This document shows, one piece after another, positions 18,401 through 26,874 of a DNA stretch of 64,000 nt. The translations under genes were made by a program, and so were the position numbers. Positions within the stretch are counted from its first letter, which is position 1. Each line of letters starts with the position of its first letter. Below the pieces are notes generated by a model. The model saw only the letters and a program-made list of their open reading frames with translations, had not been told where the DNA came from and searched no databases. Origin of the DNA: JALFST01 sp022779285 (GTDB lineage: Bacteria; Bacillota; Clostridia; Tissierellales; Peptoniphilaceae); NCBI GenBank assembly GCA_050313895.1, contig JBNPMI010000003.1; one strand, 5' to 3'.

Positions 18401-19400
18401 TGATCCGCTATCCATCAGCTTTGATGATGACCTGACGATGAGCATTTTTTCTTCCGCAAAAGCACTGAATGCAAAGCATGAGTACAGCAATAGTGATGAC
18501 GGCTCTTTAGGCATTCCGGAATTCGGCACTCGATTTGTCCGTGGAATGCTCAAGGATACTTCTCCGACAACCTTTGGCGAGCTTTGCCGCATTTCCGGAT
18601 TGTCTCATGGTACCGACGTATGGCTTCACAATGCGCAGGATCTGATTCGTGAAGGGAAGACGGATCTTTCTCATGCCATCTGTACACGTGACGATATCAT
18701 GACATATCTGATTCATATGGGTATGGATAAGCTGGAGAGCTTTAAGACAATGGAAGCGGTTCGTAAGGGGAAAGGAATTCCGGAAGGTGTGATCCCTCAT
18801 ATGAAAGAGCATGGTGTTCCGGATTGGTACATTGATTCCTGTCAACGAATTCAATATATGTTTCCCAAGGCGCATGCTACCGCCTATGTGATGATGAGCT
18901 ATCGTATCGCATGGTTTAAGGTGCATCAGCCGGCCGCTTTCTATGCAACGTATTTTACGCAGCATCTAAGCGAATTTTCCACAGAATGCCTTTTTCAAAG
19001 CTTAGATCAGGTACAAAGCGTAATGAAGAGCGACAATGAGAATGGAGATGCCGCTGAATCCGACAAATACTCACTCTATGAATTAATTGAAGAAATGTAC
19101 GCCAGAGGAATTCGCTTTGCTCCGGTGAACTTGATGAAATCTGATGCCGCAAAATTCATTGTTTTAGATGAAAATACGGTATTGCCTCCGTTTTCCGCAC
19201 TCAATGATGTTTCCGAGGCAAACGGTTATGCCATTGCGGAAGAAAGAGACAGAGGTGAGTTTCTTTCTCAAAATGATTTTAAGGAAAGAACGAAGATCAA
19301 TAAGTCGGTGATGGCATCGCTCATGGAAAATGGTCTCCTTGACGCTTTTCCGGAAAGCAATCAAATGAGCTTCTTCAGCGGAATGGGTGACTTTACTTGA
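15414..19400 (+). CDS. polC: DNA polymerase III alpha subunit, PolC type
   Basis: Replicative polymerase of low-GC Gram-positives. In order: N-terminal and OB region (to about residue 220), PHP domain first part, DEDDh proofreading exonuclease (FDLETTGFSRFNDAIIEIG to HHRAIDDATATG, about 315-480), PHP second part, then the polymerase with its C4 zinc site (CTHCRHSEF, CPECG) and catalytic PDIDLNFAGEY, MLKLDELGH. It has 1328 residues, about 100 fewer than in Bacillus. The exonuclease triad is intact, but the PHP metal site is not: AVHT stands for HLHT, ADT for TDH and EPCYL for NVHYL. I start at ATG 15414 after AGAAAG; longer readings overlap ispG. Confidence 0.97.
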   Translation: MQLSDLIQNEHAKNIRVDRVIYDENAHTAHFLLSGEGEKPDCRKMEQALSDIFPCEIHVTYRMETPAAISDYYETPISVVQAAHSSQPVQKTETNGDFQVGRFRKNDLETIIRIEEVQQDLGYCVTRGTVTQIEKIVTKSGKALYRFRLENIYGGALSCKMFCNPNEAEKVDQSVHKGSGVIVRGQLQFDTFQKMNLFSVTAMQPGTVEKIEDSSPEKRIEFAVHTQMSNMEGLIDIGTLKNTLKSWGHEAVGVADTGSVQAFPLLAQALQGTGIKPLYGYKAKILRKEHHILINLFDLDIHPLIGKYTVFDLETTGFSRFNDAIIEIGAVRYENGEKVGEFSEFVHPGRLIPRHITELTSITDAMVQGADSIEKVLPRFLEFAKDSIWVGHNADFDVGFIRENAHRLNLTCEPVYMDTLGLSRCLHPEYKNHKLNTITKELRVPLMHHHRAIDDATATGFAFQALIREWKELGIDWTNINETPSEFPRCRHNEYRSMIYVQKQSGLKNLYEMVSAANTEFFYREPGLPEEMLAQKRDGLLIMTGFVGSELFEAISLRFPHKKLLEIAAKADVLCVEPPIFTEKALMRELVSDQEHYKSLVEQVIRLSEELKKPCIAIGEPCYLNPGERLAYNVLRNYQRRAEFDHNGRYRFFTTEEMLGEFSWLPEYLARQLVVDTPKRLAESFEEVHPIPDGTFTPELPGADEELRTMAETTAKSIYGDPLPEVVEKRLERELKSIIENGYSSLYVIAQRLVKKSNLDGYLVGSRGSVGSSFAATMSGITEVNPLVPHYICTHCRHSEFIEDGSYESGFDLPPKNCPECGTPMERNGHTIPFEVFLGFNGDKEPDIDLNFAGEYMSTIHKYTEELFGQGKVFRAGTISGIQSKTAFGMIKKYMEQSYIPDEDHMLTEARIASLQGMLEGTKRTTGQHAGGLMIVPQSMDIYDFCPIQFPADDVKSDVRTTHFSYKNLSGRMLKLDELGHTSPTVIRQLEEMTGIDPLSISFDDDLTMSIFSSAKALNAKHEYSNSDDGSLGIPEFGTRFVRGMLKDTSPTTFGELCRISGLSHGTDVWLHNAQDLIREGKTDLSHAICTRDDIMTYLIHMGMDKLESFKTMEAVRKGKGIPEGVIPHMKEHGVPDWYIDSCQRIQYMFPKAHATAYVMMSYRIAWFKVHQPAAFYATYFTQHLSEFSTECLFQSLDQVQSVMKSDNENGDAAESDKYSLYELIEEMYARGIRFAPVNLMKSDAAKFIVLDENTVLPPFSALNDVSEANGYAIAEERDRGEFLSQNDFKERTKINKSVMASLMENGLLDAFPESNQMSFFSGMGDFT

Positions 19401-19432
19401 TTTCTCTCTCTATGATGCGTATAATGAATATG
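19397..19432 (+). promoter_or_regulatory. Promoter for rimP-nusA operon
   Basis: TTGATT at 19397-19402 and TATAAT at 19420-19425 are spaced by exactly 17 bases. The -35 element overlaps the polC stop codon. Transcription would start near 19432, about 15 bases before a strong terminator hairpin. Confidence 0.75.
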
Positions 19433-19446
19433 TTGATATTGTTGAG

Positions 19447-19476
19447 CAAGAGCGGGTGATCCGCTCTTGTTTTTTT
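19447..19476 (+). terminator. Intrinsic terminator between polC and rimP, possible attenuator
   Basis: Perfect 9-base stem (CAAGAGCGG at 19447-19455, CCGCTCTTG at 19461-19469), 5-base loop, then a run of T to 19476. It ends the pyrH-polC transcript, but it also lies just downstream of the promoter at 19397-19425, so it would act as an attenuator on transcripts from that promoter. Confidence 0.88.
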
Positions 19477-19502
19477 AAGAAAGGATATGGAAAGGAGGGC
19501 AT

Positions 19503-19961
19503 ATGAATCGGGCAAGGCTTATGACCTTGACTGCGGAGCTGCAGAGCGTAGTGGAAGCATGCGGATTCGAGCTGCTCGACGTTGAATTTGTCAAAGAACA
19601 CGGTGATAGGATCCTTCGTTTTTTTATATATCGTCCGGAGGGCATTACTGTTGACGATTGCCAAATGGTGAGTGAGCAACTGAGCAATTGCCTGGATGAG
19701 CTGGATCCCATCGATGAACATTATCTTTTGGAGGTCAGTTCGCCGGATCTTTCCCGTCCTTTAACGACAAAGCGGATGCTGGAGATTCATTTAGGAGAAG
19801 AGCTGGAATTTCGCCTATATCAAAAAATATCAGGCTCCCAAGTGATTTATGGTGTGCTGGAAAGCTTTGATGAGGCCACATATCACGTGCAGACACAAAA
19901 AGAGACTCTTCATTTACAACGCTCTCAGGTAGCGCAGGTAAAGCCGGTTATTCATTTTTAG
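19503..19961 (+). CDS. rimP: Ribosome maturation factor RimP
   Basis: Needed for 30S maturation. The N-terminal domain shows GFELLDVEFVKEHGDRILRF and VDDCQMVSEQLSNCLDE; the signature YLLEVSSPDLSRPL follows. The length is 152 residues. An AAAGGAGG site precedes the ATG. It heads the conserved rimP-nusA-rnpM-infB-rbfA group, nine bases before nusA. Confidence 0.96.
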   Translation: MNRARLMTLTAELQSVVEACGFELLDVEFVKEHGDRILRFFIYRPEGITVDDCQMVSEQLSNCLDELDPIDEHYLLEVSSPDLSRPLTTKRMLEIHLGEELEFRLYQKISGSQVIYGVLESFDEATYHVQTQKETLHLQRSQVAQVKPVIHF

Positions 19962-19970
19962 GGGGGAGAT

Positions 19971-21068
19971 ATGAACAAGGATCTGATCAATGCTCTTGAA
20001 GAAATCGCAAAGGTGAAAGGGCTGTCCAAGCAGGTGATTCTTGAAGCATTGGAAAATGCGCTCAAGAAGAGCTATGAAACAAATTTTAAGGATCAAACCA
20101 ACGTAGAGGTACATGTGGATCCGGATGACGGCGATGTTAAAATTTTTGCCGTCAAGACAGTAGTGAAAAATGTAGAACATCCTGATTGCGAAATCTCTTT
20201 GGAGGAAGCCAGGGCTCAAAATCCCACGGCGGAGGAAGGAGATGTGATTCGCAAGGAGGTAAAGCCGAAAAATTTCGGACGTGTTGCTGCAAAGGCGGCT
20301 CGGGACAATATGATCCAAAAATTGCTGGATGCGGAGCGTTCAACAATCTATGAGGAATATGAAGGCCGCATTCATGAAATCATCACCGGAACGGTACAGA
20401 GAGTTGACTATCACAATGTTTATATCAATTTGGGAAAAACAGATGGCGTGATCCCGGCCAAGGAACAGATTCCCAATGAGCATTTCCATGCGGGCGATCA
20501 TGTGAAGCTCTATGTGGCCGACGTTCGTAATTCGACCAAGGGAGCTCAAATCCTGCTTTCTCGTGCGAATCCGAATCTTGTCGCTCGTTTGTTTGAACAG
20601 GAGGTCCCTGAGATTTCTGATGGAACGGTGGAAATTTATTCCGTTTCCAGGGAGCCCGGTTCCCGCACGAAGATTGCGGTATATTCCAATGATCCGGGAG
20701 TGGATCCCATTGGAGCATGTGTCGGCTATAAAGGGGCGCGTGTGAATTTGATTGTGGATGAGTTGAACGGTGAGAAAATGGATATCATTCAATATGAAGA
20801 GGATCCGCACCGTTTTATTGCCAATTCCTTAAGTCCGTCCAAGGTGAATCAGGTGATCACGGACGAGGCTGCGAAAACCTGCCTGGTGGTGGTGCCGGAT
20901 GATCAGCTTTCGCTGGCTATCGGAAAAGAAGGACAAAATGTTCGCCTGGCTGCCAAACTGACAAGCTGGAAAATCGATATTAAAGGTCAGTCCGCATATG
21001 AGTGCGGTCTTCAAAACACGGAAGATGCATCGGAAGCGGACTTGTCGCACGATGCGACGCAAAATTAA
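19971..21068 (+). CDS. nusA: Transcription termination/antitermination protein NusA
   Basis: Binds RNA polymerase and RNA, stimulating pausing and intrinsic termination. Domains: N-terminal polymerase-binding domain (1-125), S1 domain (about 130-200, ITGTVQRVDYHNVYINLG), then tandem KH domains (PIGACVGYKGARVNLIV and SLAIGKEGQNVRLAA). The 365 residues match the short Gram-positive form without the acidic C-terminal repeats of Escherichia coli NusA. A GGGGGAG site is present. The upstream hairpin makes autogenous control through termination plausible. Confidence 0.98.
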   Translation: MNKDLINALEEIAKVKGLSKQVILEALENALKKSYETNFKDQTNVEVHVDPDDGDVKIFAVKTVVKNVEHPDCEISLEEARAQNPTAEEGDVIRKEVKPKNFGRVAAKAARDNMIQKLLDAERSTIYEEYEGRIHEIITGTVQRVDYHNVYINLGKTDGVIPAKEQIPNEHFHAGDHVKLYVADVRNSTKGAQILLSRANPNLVARLFEQEVPEISDGTVEIYSVSREPGSRTKIAVYSNDPGVDPIGACVGYKGARVNLIVDELNGEKMDIIQYEEDPHRFIANSLSPSKVNQVITDEAAKTCLVVVPDDQLSLAIGKEGQNVRLAAKLTSWKIDIKGQSAYECGLQNTEDASEADLSHDATQN

Positions 21069-21077
21069 GGTGTGACT

Positions 21078-21341
21078 ATGCCGAAGCATGAACCGCTACG
21101 CAAATGCGTGGCGTGCAATGAAAGAAAAACCAAGCAGGAATTGCTTCGCGTCGTTGCGACCGTAAACGGACCGGAGATTGATCCGAGCGGCAAGAAAAAC
21201 GGACGCGGAGCATATATTTGTAGAAATTTGAACTGTATAGAGAAAAGTCGCAAAAAAAATCGTTTCAAGCCGGCGCTGCGTTGTCCGGTGACAGATGAAT
21301 TTTATGAGGAGCTAATCTGCTATGTGACAGAATCGAGGTGA
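21078..21341 (+). CDS. rnpM: RnpM (YlxR), RNase P modulator / RNA-binding protein
   Basis: Small RNA-binding protein of the YlxR family, reported to modulate RNase P in Bacillus subtilis. The family motif RKCVACNERKTKQELLRV, the central NGRGAYIC and a basic patch (KSRKKNRF) are visible in 87 residues. I start at ATG 21078 (MPKHEPLRK); an in-frame GTG six bases upstream is possible. It is followed by infB with only a two-base gap, so ylxQ, the L7Ae-like gene usually between them, is missing. Confidence 0.93.
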   Translation: MPKHEPLRKCVACNERKTKQELLRVVATVNGPEIDPSGKKNGRGAYICRNLNCIEKSRKKNRFKPALRCPVTDEFYEELICYVTESR

Positions 21342-21343
21342 CT

Positions 21344-23554
21344 ATGAGAGTATATGAATTAGCGAAGGAATATAATTTAAATTCTACGCTATTCCGTAAG
21401 AGAATCGAAAAAGAGCTGGGATTGCGTTATAAATCGCATATGTCAACGATCACGGAGGAAGAAGAAGGTAAAATTCGCGTTTTTTTCGACAAGACGGTGA
21501 AGCCGAGATCGGAAGAGAAAAACAAGGGTGCCGGGGAGCGCGGGTCCAAGAAGAAAGGTGCGGCTTCCGGATCCGATTCTTCATCGAAGGATCAGCGACG
21601 CAAGAAAAATCGTTCGCATGATCAAAAGAATGCGGTGGAGGATCCGGATTTTTCAGAAAAAAACAAGAAGCATCCAAACCATAAAAATCAAAAGAAAACT
21701 CCGATTGTTGAAAAAGATAAGCCTGTGAACCATTCCACAAAGAAAAATAAAAAAAATCGCAAGCCCGAGACGCCTGCTCCGCAGCCTGAGGATGATTTTG
21801 ATGCGATTATCGAAATTCCGAAGGAGATCACGGTCGGAGATTTTGCACGCATGATTCATCGCAATGCGATGGACGTGATTGGTGAGTTGATCAAGACAGG
21901 GGTTATGGCCGGACTCAACGAGTCCATCACATTTGAAACGGCTGAAAAAATTGCTGAAAAATTTGGCGTTCTGATCACTGAGCCTGAAGAGAGCACGGCT
22001 GATGAGATTTTCGATCGTCTGGATTATGAGGATAAGGAAGAGGATCTGCGTCCTCGTCCTCCTGTTGTCACCGTGATGGGACATGTGGATCATGGCAAGA
22101 CATCTCTATTGGATGCCATTCGTAAAACTCATGTTACCAGTGGAGAAGCCGGCGGCATTACACAGCATATCGGGGCTTCCGTTGCAATTGTTGACGGAAA
22201 TCCGATCACCTTTATTGATACGCCGGGACATGAGGCATTTACACAAATGCGTAGCCGCGGTGCCAAGACAACCGATATTGTAATTTTGGTTGTTGCAGCA
22301 GATGATGGCGTTATGCCGCAGACGATTGAAGCGATCAATCATGCGAAGGCAGCAGAGGTTCCCATTGTCGTTGCGATTAATAAGATGGACAAATATGAGG
22401 CGGAACCGAATCGCGTCATGCAGGAGCTTTCCGAATATGGCCTTGTTCCTGAGGAATGGGGCGGAGATGTCATCATGGTTCCGGTTTCCGCAAAAACCGG
22501 TATGGGCATTGATGAACTGTTGCAGATGGTGCTGATGGTTGCAGAGATGGAGGAGCTGAAAGCCAATCCGAATCGTCCTGCAGTGGGCGTTGTGCTGGAA
22601 GCACAGCTGGAGAAGGGCCGCGGTGCTACAGCTTCCATATTGGTACAGAAGGGCACCTTGACAGACCAGGACTACATCGTTTCCGGTGTTGTCAGCGGAC
22701 ATATTCGCACCATGTTTGATTCTAAGGGAAAGAAAATACGAAAAGCAGGTCCATCCTCTGCCGTAAAAATCACGGGTCTTTCGGATATTCCGGAGGCAGG
22801 TGCACATATTTATGCGGTAAAGGATGAGAAGGTTGCTCGTGATTATGCTGCACGTGCGGCGGAGCGCACGCGTAATGAGCGCTTGAATAAGACGACGCAT
22901 GTTTCTTTGGACGATCTTCATATGCAGATTTCCGAGGACGGATTAAAGGAACTCAATATTATTGTGAAAACGGATGTAAAGGGTACCATTGATGCCTTAG
23001 CGGGTTCCATTGCAAAGCTCGGCAACGACGAGGTGAAAGTCAATATTATTCACGGTGCCGTTGGAGGAATCAGCGAATCAGATGTCATGCTGGCGGCTGC
23101 TTCCAATGCTATTATCATCGGCTTTAATGTACGTCCGAATCAAGGAGCGATCGCACAGGCGGAACGTGAGCAAATTGATATTCGCACCTATCATATTATT
23201 TATGAGGCACTCGATGATATTGAGCAGGCAATCAAAGGACTGCTTTCACCAACCTTTACAGAGGAGGTATTGGGAAGAGCGGAAATTCGCGAGACCTTTA
23301 AGGTTCCCAATGCGGGTACGGTTGCCGGCATTTATGTCACAAGCGGAAAGATTGTTCGGAACGCCAAGATTCGTCTTCTTCGCAATGATATCGTGATTCA
23401 TGAGGGAGAAATTGCCTCCTTGCGTCGCTTTAAGGATGATGTCAAAGAAATAGCCACCTCTTATGAAGGCGGTTTAGGTATTGATAATTATAATGACGTC
23501 AAGGTGGGAGATCGCGTCGAATGCTACCGCATGACAGAAGTCCCGAGAGAATGA
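21344..23554 (+). CDS. infB: Translation initiation factor IF-2
   Basis: GTPase that places initiator tRNA on the 30S subunit. The N-terminus MRVYELAKEYNLNS is the IF2N domain, followed by a long Lys/Asn/Ser-rich linker (about residues 50-145) and a second IF2N domain. GTPase motifs are GHVDHGKTSLLDAIR, DTPGHEAF and NKMDK, and domains II-IV complete 736 residues. I start at ATG 21344 with GAGGTG upstream rather than the in-frame GTG 21338, which lies inside the rnpM end. Confidence 0.98.
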   Translation: MRVYELAKEYNLNSTLFRKRIEKELGLRYKSHMSTITEEEEGKIRVFFDKTVKPRSEEKNKGAGERGSKKKGAASGSDSSSKDQRRKKNRSHDQKNAVEDPDFSEKNKKHPNHKNQKKTPIVEKDKPVNHSTKKNKKNRKPETPAPQPEDDFDAIIEIPKEITVGDFARMIHRNAMDVIGELIKTGVMAGLNESITFETAEKIAEKFGVLITEPEESTADEIFDRLDYEDKEEDLRPRPPVVTVMGHVDHGKTSLLDAIRKTHVTSGEAGGITQHIGASVAIVDGNPITFIDTPGHEAFTQMRSRGAKTTDIVILVVAADDGVMPQTIEAINHAKAAEVPIVVAINKMDKYEAEPNRVMQELSEYGLVPEEWGGDVIMVPVSAKTGMGIDELLQMVLMVAEMEELKANPNRPAVGVVLEAQLEKGRGATASILVQKGTLTDQDYIVSGVVSGHIRTMFDSKGKKIRKAGPSSAVKITGLSDIPEAGAHIYAVKDEKVARDYAARAAERTRNERLNKTTHVSLDDLHMQISEDGLKELNIIVKTDVKGTIDALAGSIAKLGNDEVKVNIIHGAVGGISESDVMLAAASNAIIIGFNVRPNQGAIAQAEREQIDIRTYHIIYEALDDIEQAIKGLLSPTFTEEVLGRAEIRETFKVPNAGTVAGIYVTSGKIVRNAKIRLLRNDIVIHEGEIASLRRFKDDVKEIATSYEGGLGIDNYNDVKVGDRVECYRMTEVPRE

Positions 23555-23575
23555 TCTTCAGGAAAGGAGTCAGGA

Positions 23576-23965
23576 ATGAATGAAATTCGTATGGGCCGTA
23601 TTTCTCATGAAATGCGGCGCGTACTTTCCGATACAATTCTCCATCATCTCAAGGATCCCAAAATTTCCGCTCATACATCGGTATCGGAGGTTCGCGTAAG
23701 CAGTGACTTGTCGTTGGCAACGGTTTATGTTGCCGTGTTTGGAACCGAGTGGGAAAAAAGGCAAACCATCGAGGGACTATCCGGAGCTTCCGGATATCTG
23801 AAAAAAGTGCTCGCAGGGGAAATGCGCCTGCGTGTGATGCCGGAGCTGCGATTTGTTCTCGATGAATCCATTGAGCATGGTATGTATATGGATCAACTGA
23901 TTGCCGAAACATTGAAAAAGGATCAGGAAAATCAAAGAGCTCGCGGCGAAGAAAACGAGGAGTAG
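23576..23965 (+). CDS. rbfA: Ribosome-binding factor A
   Basis: 30S maturation and cold-adaptation factor with a KH-like fold. It begins EIRMGRISHEMRRVLSDTI and contains ISAHTSVSEVRVSSDLSLATVYV and the helix LRFVLDESIEHGMYMDQL; 129 residues, typical. A GGAAAGGAG site precedes the ATG. nrnA starts one base after its stop. Confidence 0.97.
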   Translation: MNEIRMGRISHEMRRVLSDTILHHLKDPKISAHTSVSEVRVSSDLSLATVYVAVFGTEWEKRQTIEGLSGASGYLKKVLAGEMRLRVMPELRFVLDESIEHGMYMDQLIAETLKKDQENQRARGEENEE

Positions 23966-23966
23966 A

Positions 23967-24959
23967 GTGGATTATCATCTGTCAGAACAATGGAGGAGCT
24001 TGATGGATCAAGCCGTTGAAACAATATCCAAGGCAAAGACCATTGCAATTTCAGGACATGTCAATCCGGACGGGGATTGCCTGGGAGCGGTCACAGGATT
24101 GGGAAAAGCACTCCAATATGCAGGAAAGCAAGTAGATCTTTTCGCATCGGAAAAGCCGAGGCATTATTCCTACCTTCCCGGAATTGAGAATATTTCAACA
24201 TCCATTCCCGATAAAGACTATGATCTTTTTATTCTCGTGGACCTGGGCGACCGGCCTCGTATGGGCGATGCGGTACAAGCGTTCAATCGCAGTAAAACTT
24301 CCATCTGCTTCGATCATCACATGACCAATGAACGGATTTGTGATCAAAATCTCGTATTCAAGGATGCCTGCTCGACCTGCGAGCTCTTAGGTATTTTTTT
24401 GAATTACTGGGATCCCTCGCTTATCCGTTCCGATGTGGCGACATCGCTTTATGCGGGGATTACCACGGATTCCAACCGTTTTTTATACGATACGGCGCGT
24501 GCTCGGGCCATGAGAGTCGCATCCGATCTTATCGATGCGGGGGCTGATGTCAATCTCATCTATCTGCGCGAATTTCAAAGTGCCGATCGTAATATGCTCC
24601 TTTTTCAGGGAGATATTCTTCGGAGCACGGAAATGCTTGCAGATGGGAAAATCGCACTTGCTCGTATTTCCCTTAAAAAAATCCATGAATATCATCTTCC
24701 GATGAGTGAGGCGGAGGGGGTTGTGGACCTGCTTCGCAGCATGGACGGCGTGGAAATCGCAGTCATATTGAAAGAGAAGGAAGCCAACCTCCAAAAAATC
24801 AGTTTCCGCTCCAAGGAATATTTTAACGTTGCGGAGCTGGCAAAAAAATTTGATGGAGGAGGGCATTGGAAGGCGAGCGGAGGTTCCATTCATGATTCCT
24901 TCGATGCCGCCTATGATCAGCTGCGTTCTGTATTAAAGGATATTGTATGGACAACGTAG
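23967..24959 (+). CDS. nrnA: NrnA-type oligoribonuclease / pAp phosphatase (DHH-DHHA1)
   Basis: Degrades nanoRNAs and dephosphorylates 3'-phosphoadenosine 5'-phosphate; its position between rbfA and truB is typical of Firmicutes. DHH-domain metal motifs are ISGHVNPDGDCLGA, LVDLGDRPRMGD, CFDHHMT and the Asp of AGITTDSNRF. The C-terminal DHHA1 domain ends with the motif GGGHWKASGG. The length of 330 residues fits. The start is GTG 23967 after GAGGAG; ATG 24003 is an alternative but would shorten the N-terminal helix. It overlaps truB by 13 bases. Confidence 0.94.
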   Translation: MDYHLSEQWRSLMDQAVETISKAKTIAISGHVNPDGDCLGAVTGLGKALQYAGKQVDLFASEKPRHYSYLPGIENISTSIPDKDYDLFILVDLGDRPRMGDAVQAFNRSKTSICFDHHMTNERICDQNLVFKDACSTCELLGIFLNYWDPSLIRSDVATSLYAGITTDSNRFLYDTARARAMRVASDLIDAGADVNLIYLREFQSADRNMLLFQGDILRSTEMLADGKIALARISLKKIHEYHLPMSEAEGVVDLLRSMDGVEIAVILKEKEANLQKISFRSKEYFNVAELAKKFDGGGHWKASGGSIHDSFDAAYDQLRSVLKDIVWTT

Positions 24960-25840
24960 TCGGAATTTTAAATATTTACAAGGAAGCCGGTATGACATCT
25001 CATGATGTGGTGGCCATTCTTCGAGGGATACTTCATCAGAAAAGAATCGGTCATACGGGCACCCTGGATCCTATGGTGACAGGCGTTTTACCGATTTGTC
25101 TGGGAAGCGCCACGCGTTTGGCAGAATCTGTTTCTTCTCAGGGAAAGGAATATGCAGGCGAGCTTGTCTTCGGCTATCGTACAGATACCCTGGATCAAAC
25201 GGGTAAAGTCATTGCTCGTTCTGATCAAACCCTTTTTACGCGATTTGAAATTGAAGAGGCCATGCAGGCTTTTCGTGGGGAAATCATGCAGCTGCCACCG
25301 ATGTATTCTGCGGTAAAAGTGCAGGGTAAGCGTCTCTATGAGCTGGCACGAAAGGGCGTCTCCGTAGAGCGAAAGCCGCGTCCTGTTACAATTTCTCTTT
25401 TTGAGATTCTGCACTTGGAGGAAAATTATTTATCGTTTCGTTGTCGTTGTTCAAAAGGGACATATATTCGTCAGCTGGTTGACGACCTGGGAACCGCTCT
25501 TGGCACCTATGCGACCATGATTCGGCTTGAGCGTACCGCTGTGGGCCCTTTTCGTATTGATCAGGCAATCCCCATCTCAGAATGTAGACAAATGAGCAGA
25601 GACGAATTGTTAAAAAAAATTCTTCCGCCGGATACCGCCGTTTCTGATATGCCCATCATGAAACTCAATTACGAGGACGGAAAAAAAGCGGTTCACGGAG
25701 CAAATATTCCGCTTCCGAATTTTTTAGAAGATGATGGGGCGCATCGCGTATATGTCGAGGATCTGTTTCTCGGTATCGGCAACGTGCAAAACGGTATTTT
25801 GCATATGAACAAGGTATTTCACACGGAATTACAGTCATAA
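24947..25840 (+). CDS. truB: tRNA pseudouridine-55 synthase TruB
   Basis: Makes pseudouridine 55 in the T-loop of tRNAs. The N-terminus NVVGILNIYKEAGMTSHDVV and the catalytic segment RIGHTGTLDPMVTGVLP, with its essential Asp, are present, followed by the TruB insert PPMYSAVKVQGKRLYELAR. The length is 297 residues. Its start overlaps the end of nrnA, and ribF follows after 20 bases. Confidence 0.97.
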   Translation: MDNVVGILNIYKEAGMTSHDVVAILRGILHQKRIGHTGTLDPMVTGVLPICLGSATRLAESVSSQGKEYAGELVFGYRTDTLDQTGKVIARSDQTLFTRFEIEEAMQAFRGEIMQLPPMYSAVKVQGKRLYELARKGVSVERKPRPVTISLFEILHLEENYLSFRCRCSKGTYIRQLVDDLGTALGTYATMIRLERTAVGPFRIDQAIPISECRQMSRDELLKKILPPDTAVSDMPIMKLNYEDGKKAVHGANIPLPNFLEDDGAHRVYVEDLFLGIGNVQNGILHMNKVFHTELQS

Positions 25841-25860
25841 GAAAATGAAAGAGGAATGCG

Positions 25861-26874
25861 ATGCAGATTATTGACTGCGATATGAGGGACCGGCAAGCTC
25901 CTGCCGGCTCAAAAATCATTGCATTAGGAAACTTTGACGGACTTCACCGCGGCCATCAGGCATTGATTCGGGAAGCGGTTTTGCAAAGCAAAAAAGAAGG
26001 AGCGCTTTCTGCCTGTCTGCTCTTTAAGCATCATACGACGGCACTTCTCAGCGATCATTCTCAATGCTATCTTACATCTGTTGAGGATAAGATTGCACTG
26101 CTTGATCAATTTGGAATCGACGTTGTTTTTCTAAAGGAATTTGATCAAAAATTCCGTTCATTGACAAAGGAGGATTTTATTGAGAATGTCCTCAAAAATC
26201 AACTTCATGCGTCTTGCGTCATCGTAGGAAATGATTTTCGATTTGGAGTCAAGGCCCAGGGCACGGTTTGGGATCTCAAAAAAGCTCAGGAGAATCACCG
26301 TCTGAACGTTTCTGTTGTGGATGATGTTTTATATCAGGGAAAAAGAATCAGCTCCACAAGGATTCGAGAAGCGGTTCTTGCCGGCCGCGTAGAAGAGGCC
26401 GGAGACATGCTGGGAAGACCGTTTCAGCTATCCGGAAGGGTGGTGCACGGCTCACATCGAGGACAAAGCAAGCTCAATTTTCCGACAGCGAATTTGGAAT
26501 TACATTTTCCCTATGTTCTTCCGACCAACGGCGTCTATCTGACAGAGGTTTTTTGGGAGGATGAGCACGCATACGGCATGACCGATATCGGTACGAATCC
26601 CACATTTACGGATCAGTCAGTTTTGAAAATAGAAACTCATATTTTCGACTTTCATGGCGATCTTTATGGGAAAAATATGCGCCTGAATTTTCTGCGCTTC
26701 GAGCGTCGCGATATTAAATTCCGATGTGCGGAGGAGCTCAGTGCACAAATGAAAGAGGATCAGCGCATACTCATGACATGGATTCGGGAAGAAAAAGAAC
26801 GCAATGGATGTACATTTGTAAATGATGTGAGACCAAAATCGCAGGAAGAGATCTCCGATATGTTACCCTATTGA
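25861..26874 (+). CDS. ribF: Bifunctional riboflavin kinase/FAD synthetase with IS-derived C-terminus
   Basis: Converts riboflavin to FMN and FMN to FAD. The N-terminal FAD synthetase domain has IALGNFDGLHRGHQALI (about 19-35), and the riboflavin kinase domain begins GRVVHGSHRGQSKLNFPTAN (about 198). An insertion sequence begins at about 26809, within the last codons. The final 21 residues after EEKERNG are therefore read from the element. The original ending, KIAIPNKL plus stop, is still present after the element at about 27958-27984. All catalytic parts precede the insertion, so the protein, 337 residues against an original 324, is probably active. Confidence 0.95.
   Translation: MQIIDCDMRDRQAPAGSKIIALGNFDGLHRGHQALIREAVLQSKKEGALSACLLFKHHTTALLSDHSQCYLTSVEDKIALLDQFGIDVVFLKEFDQKFRSLTKEDFIENVLKNQLHASCVIVGNDFRFGVKAQGTVWDLKKAQENHRLNVSVVDDVLYQGKRISSTRIREAVLAGRVEEAGDMLGRPFQLSGRVVHGSHRGQSKLNFPTANLELHFPYVLPTNGVYLTEVFWEDEHAYGMTDIGTNPTFTDQSVLKIETHIFDFHGDLYGKNMRLNFLRFERRDIKFRCAEELSAQMKEDQRILMTWIREEKERNGCTFVNDVRPKSQEEISDMLPY
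26783..26808 (+). repeat. Target-site duplication, left copy
   Basis: Twenty-six bases starting TTCGGGAAGAAA and ending GCAATGGA are repeated exactly at 27932-27957; one more A in front makes 27 if that base is counted as target. They flank the insertion sequence and encode the same ribF codons (I/REEKERNG). Confidence 0.93.

Noticed and set aside
25861..26874. A frameshift or pseudogene in ribF, suggested by its unusual C-terminus
   Set aside because: The odd tail is explained fully by the IS insertion; the frame up to the junction is intact and all catalytic motifs are upstream of it.
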